A DNA stretch of 64,000 bases. Source: an uncultured Clostridia bacterium (lineage in GTDB: Bacteria > Bacillota > Clostridia > TANB77 > CAG-508). The stretch is from the NCBI GenBank assembly GCA_944391955.1, contig CALXVG010000005.1:1-64000 (forward strand), in the 5' to 3' direction. A program made the position numbers and the translations under genes. Every line of letters begins with the position of its first letter. The first letter of the stretch is position 1. Under the pieces are notes generated by a model. That model ran no database searches. It was not told the DNA's origin and saw only the letters and a list, made by a program, of their open reading frames with translations. Below, piece by piece: positions 63,015 through 64,000 of the stretch.

Positions 63015-64000
63015 ATGGAAGAAGAAAATTTCGAAAAAAAGAAGTCTTCAAAAAAAGGATTGAAGATAGCAATACTAATAATAGTATTATTAGCAATTGC
63101 AGGTGTTGTAACATGGTTTGTATTAAACAAGGTTAATTCTAAACCAGAAAAAGTATTCGACAAAGCTGTAGAGCAGATGTTTGAAGGGACAGACAAGATA
63201 AAAGAATATAAAACAGCAACAGTCGAAATGGATATTTCTGCATCAATAAAAGAAATGAACAATGGAAACATGGATGCAGAATTGAAATCACAAATTAGTA
63301 TGGTAAATCTTTTTTTACAATCATTAAAATTAAACACAAAAATGGGCGTAGACATGGAAAACAAAGTGCTTAATTGGCAAGTATCAGCAGATTATATGGG
63401 AGATAAATTAATTTCTCTTGATACAATAGTGCAAGACAGTAAAATATACTTCTATTTAGAAGATTTATATAGCAAATACATAGAAGTACCAGCAGAATAT
63501 TTAGAAGAATTTGACTTAGAATCTCTTTTCACAACAGCAACTGTTAATGAACAAATGCTAACAGATATTGAAGAAATTCTTAAAGCTAAAATAAGTGAAA
63601 GTGAATTTACAACAGAAGATGATAAAATAGAAGTAGAAGGTAAAGAAAAAAATGTTCAAAAATCAACAATAACACTTACAGTACAAGAAGTAACAGAACT
63701 ATTTAAAGATATTCTAAATAAAGTAAAAGAATATGACCTTGATTCTGAAACAAAGAGTATGATAAATGAGGCAATATCTGAATTAGAATATACTGACAAT
63801 GAAGATAGCAAAAATGTCGTAGAAATCAATATTTATACAGAAAAATCATCAAATGAAATTGTAAGATATGATATAAATCTTGTAAATAATGATGATGATG
63901 AAATTATAACTGTTGTTGGAGCAAAAGTTGATGATAAATCATGGGAAATAACAATTGGTATGAATGAAGAATCAACAAGCACAAGTAGTGTAGTAAATCT
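63015..64000 (+). CDS. Membrane-anchored hypothetical protein, 3' end outside window
   Basis: An open frame from ATG 63015 (site AAGGGGG, 7 bases) to the window end, 328 codons so far. A Lys-rich start (FEKKKSSKKG), one membrane helix (about 19-37, IAILIIVLLAIAGVVTWFVL in part) and then an acidic, Asp/Glu/Thr-rich outer domain. The order of blocks (KPEKVFDKAVEQMFEG, then strands such as DSKIYFYLEDLYSKYIEVP) resembles clostridial surface proteins of the DUF6583 kind, but I am not sure of that name. No Cys lipobox is seen. Function unknown. Confidence 0.75.
   Translation, partial: MEEENFEKKKSSKKGLKIAILIIVLLAIAGVVTWFVLNKVNSKPEKVFDKAVEQMFEGTDKIKEYKTATVEMDISASIKEMNNGNMDAELKSQISMVNLFLQSLKLNTKMGVDMENKVLNWQVSADYMGDKLISLDTIVQDSKIYFYLEDLYSKYIEVPAEYLEEFDLESLFTTATVNEQMLTDIEEILKAKISESEFTTEDDKIEVEGKEKNVQKSTITLTVQEVTELFKDILNKVKEYDLDSETKSMINEAISELEYTDNEDSKNVVEINIYTEKSSNEIVRYDINLVNNDDDEIITVVGAKVDDKSWEITIGMNEESTSTSSVVN

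Noticed and set aside
1-64000. CRISPR array, tRNA or rRNA genes
   Set aside because: No regular spaced repeats of 25-40 bases, no cloverleaf with GTTCRANNC, and no rRNA-like stretches were seen on reading both strands.

Overview
The window is a piece of a low-G+C (roughly 28-30% by eye), A-rich, Gram-positive genome of the Bacillota, most likely an uncultured clostridial lineage. The signs are AGGAGG-type ribosome binding sites, TTGACA/TATAAT promoters, PolC, MraZ-RsmH-FtsL-SpoVD order, MurT/GatD, DUF4364, two PASTA-type class B PBPs and the infC-rpmI-rplT operon with an AUU start. I cannot name a genus.

Bases 1 to about 8100 are accessory DNA. They hold the tail of a TnpV-like transposon protein, an oriT-like inverted repeat, a frameshifted MOB relaxase, then a defence module: a small XRE regulator, two different D12-class adenine methyltransferases, an HNH endonuclease cut by an in-frame amber codon, and an AIPR (abortive infection) protein 10 bases behind it. 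A 38-base perfect palindrome, a small hypothetical gene and a stretch with GGGGACA repeats close the island. It looks like a decaying mobilizable element with a restriction/abortive-infection cargo.

From 8100 on the DNA is chromosomal: a frameshifted DUF84 NTPase, thrS (no TGS domain), a YwaF-like membrane protein, a first PASTA PBP (minus), gatCAB, an RluA-type pseudouridine synthase, a zinc-ribbon membrane protein, peptidase U32, SOS-type dinD, mfd, a TrmH-family methyltransferase, DUF4364 and a frameshifted pilin-like gene. From 29.3 to 42 kb is envelope and division: mraZ (with three 10-base-spaced operator repeats), rsmH, ftsL-like, a glycosyltransferase, an aldo/keto reductase, a second PASTA PBP, uppS, cdsA, a PDZ-less site-2 protease, then polC without the usual exonuclease insert.

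From 42 to 52.7 kb: ychF; murT with a GatD partner that lacks its catalytic Cys and His, followed by an ATP-grasp ligase; murB and a membrane-anchored, Lys-tailed YvcK relative; a glycogen debranching enzyme; ruvC; holA. The rest carries rpsI/rplM (minus), infC-rpmI-rplT behind an attenuator, alr, a WG-repeat protein, acpS, tatD, lemA, murD, a YabE-like G5/3D protein with no ATG/GTG/TTG start, and a partial membrane-anchored protein running off the end.

Two single-gene cassettes (17.2-17.5 kb and 52.7-53.3 kb) stand out: their coding parts and terminators are near 50% G+C, both are on the minus strand, both use a host-like TTGCxT-17-TATAATTAA promoter and both have ACACCGAGG beside the terminator. 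No rRNA, tRNA or CRISPR array was seen. Peptidoglycan precursor synthesis (murB, murD, alr, murT, uppS), cross-linking (two PBPs) and remodelling (3D protein) dominate the gene content.
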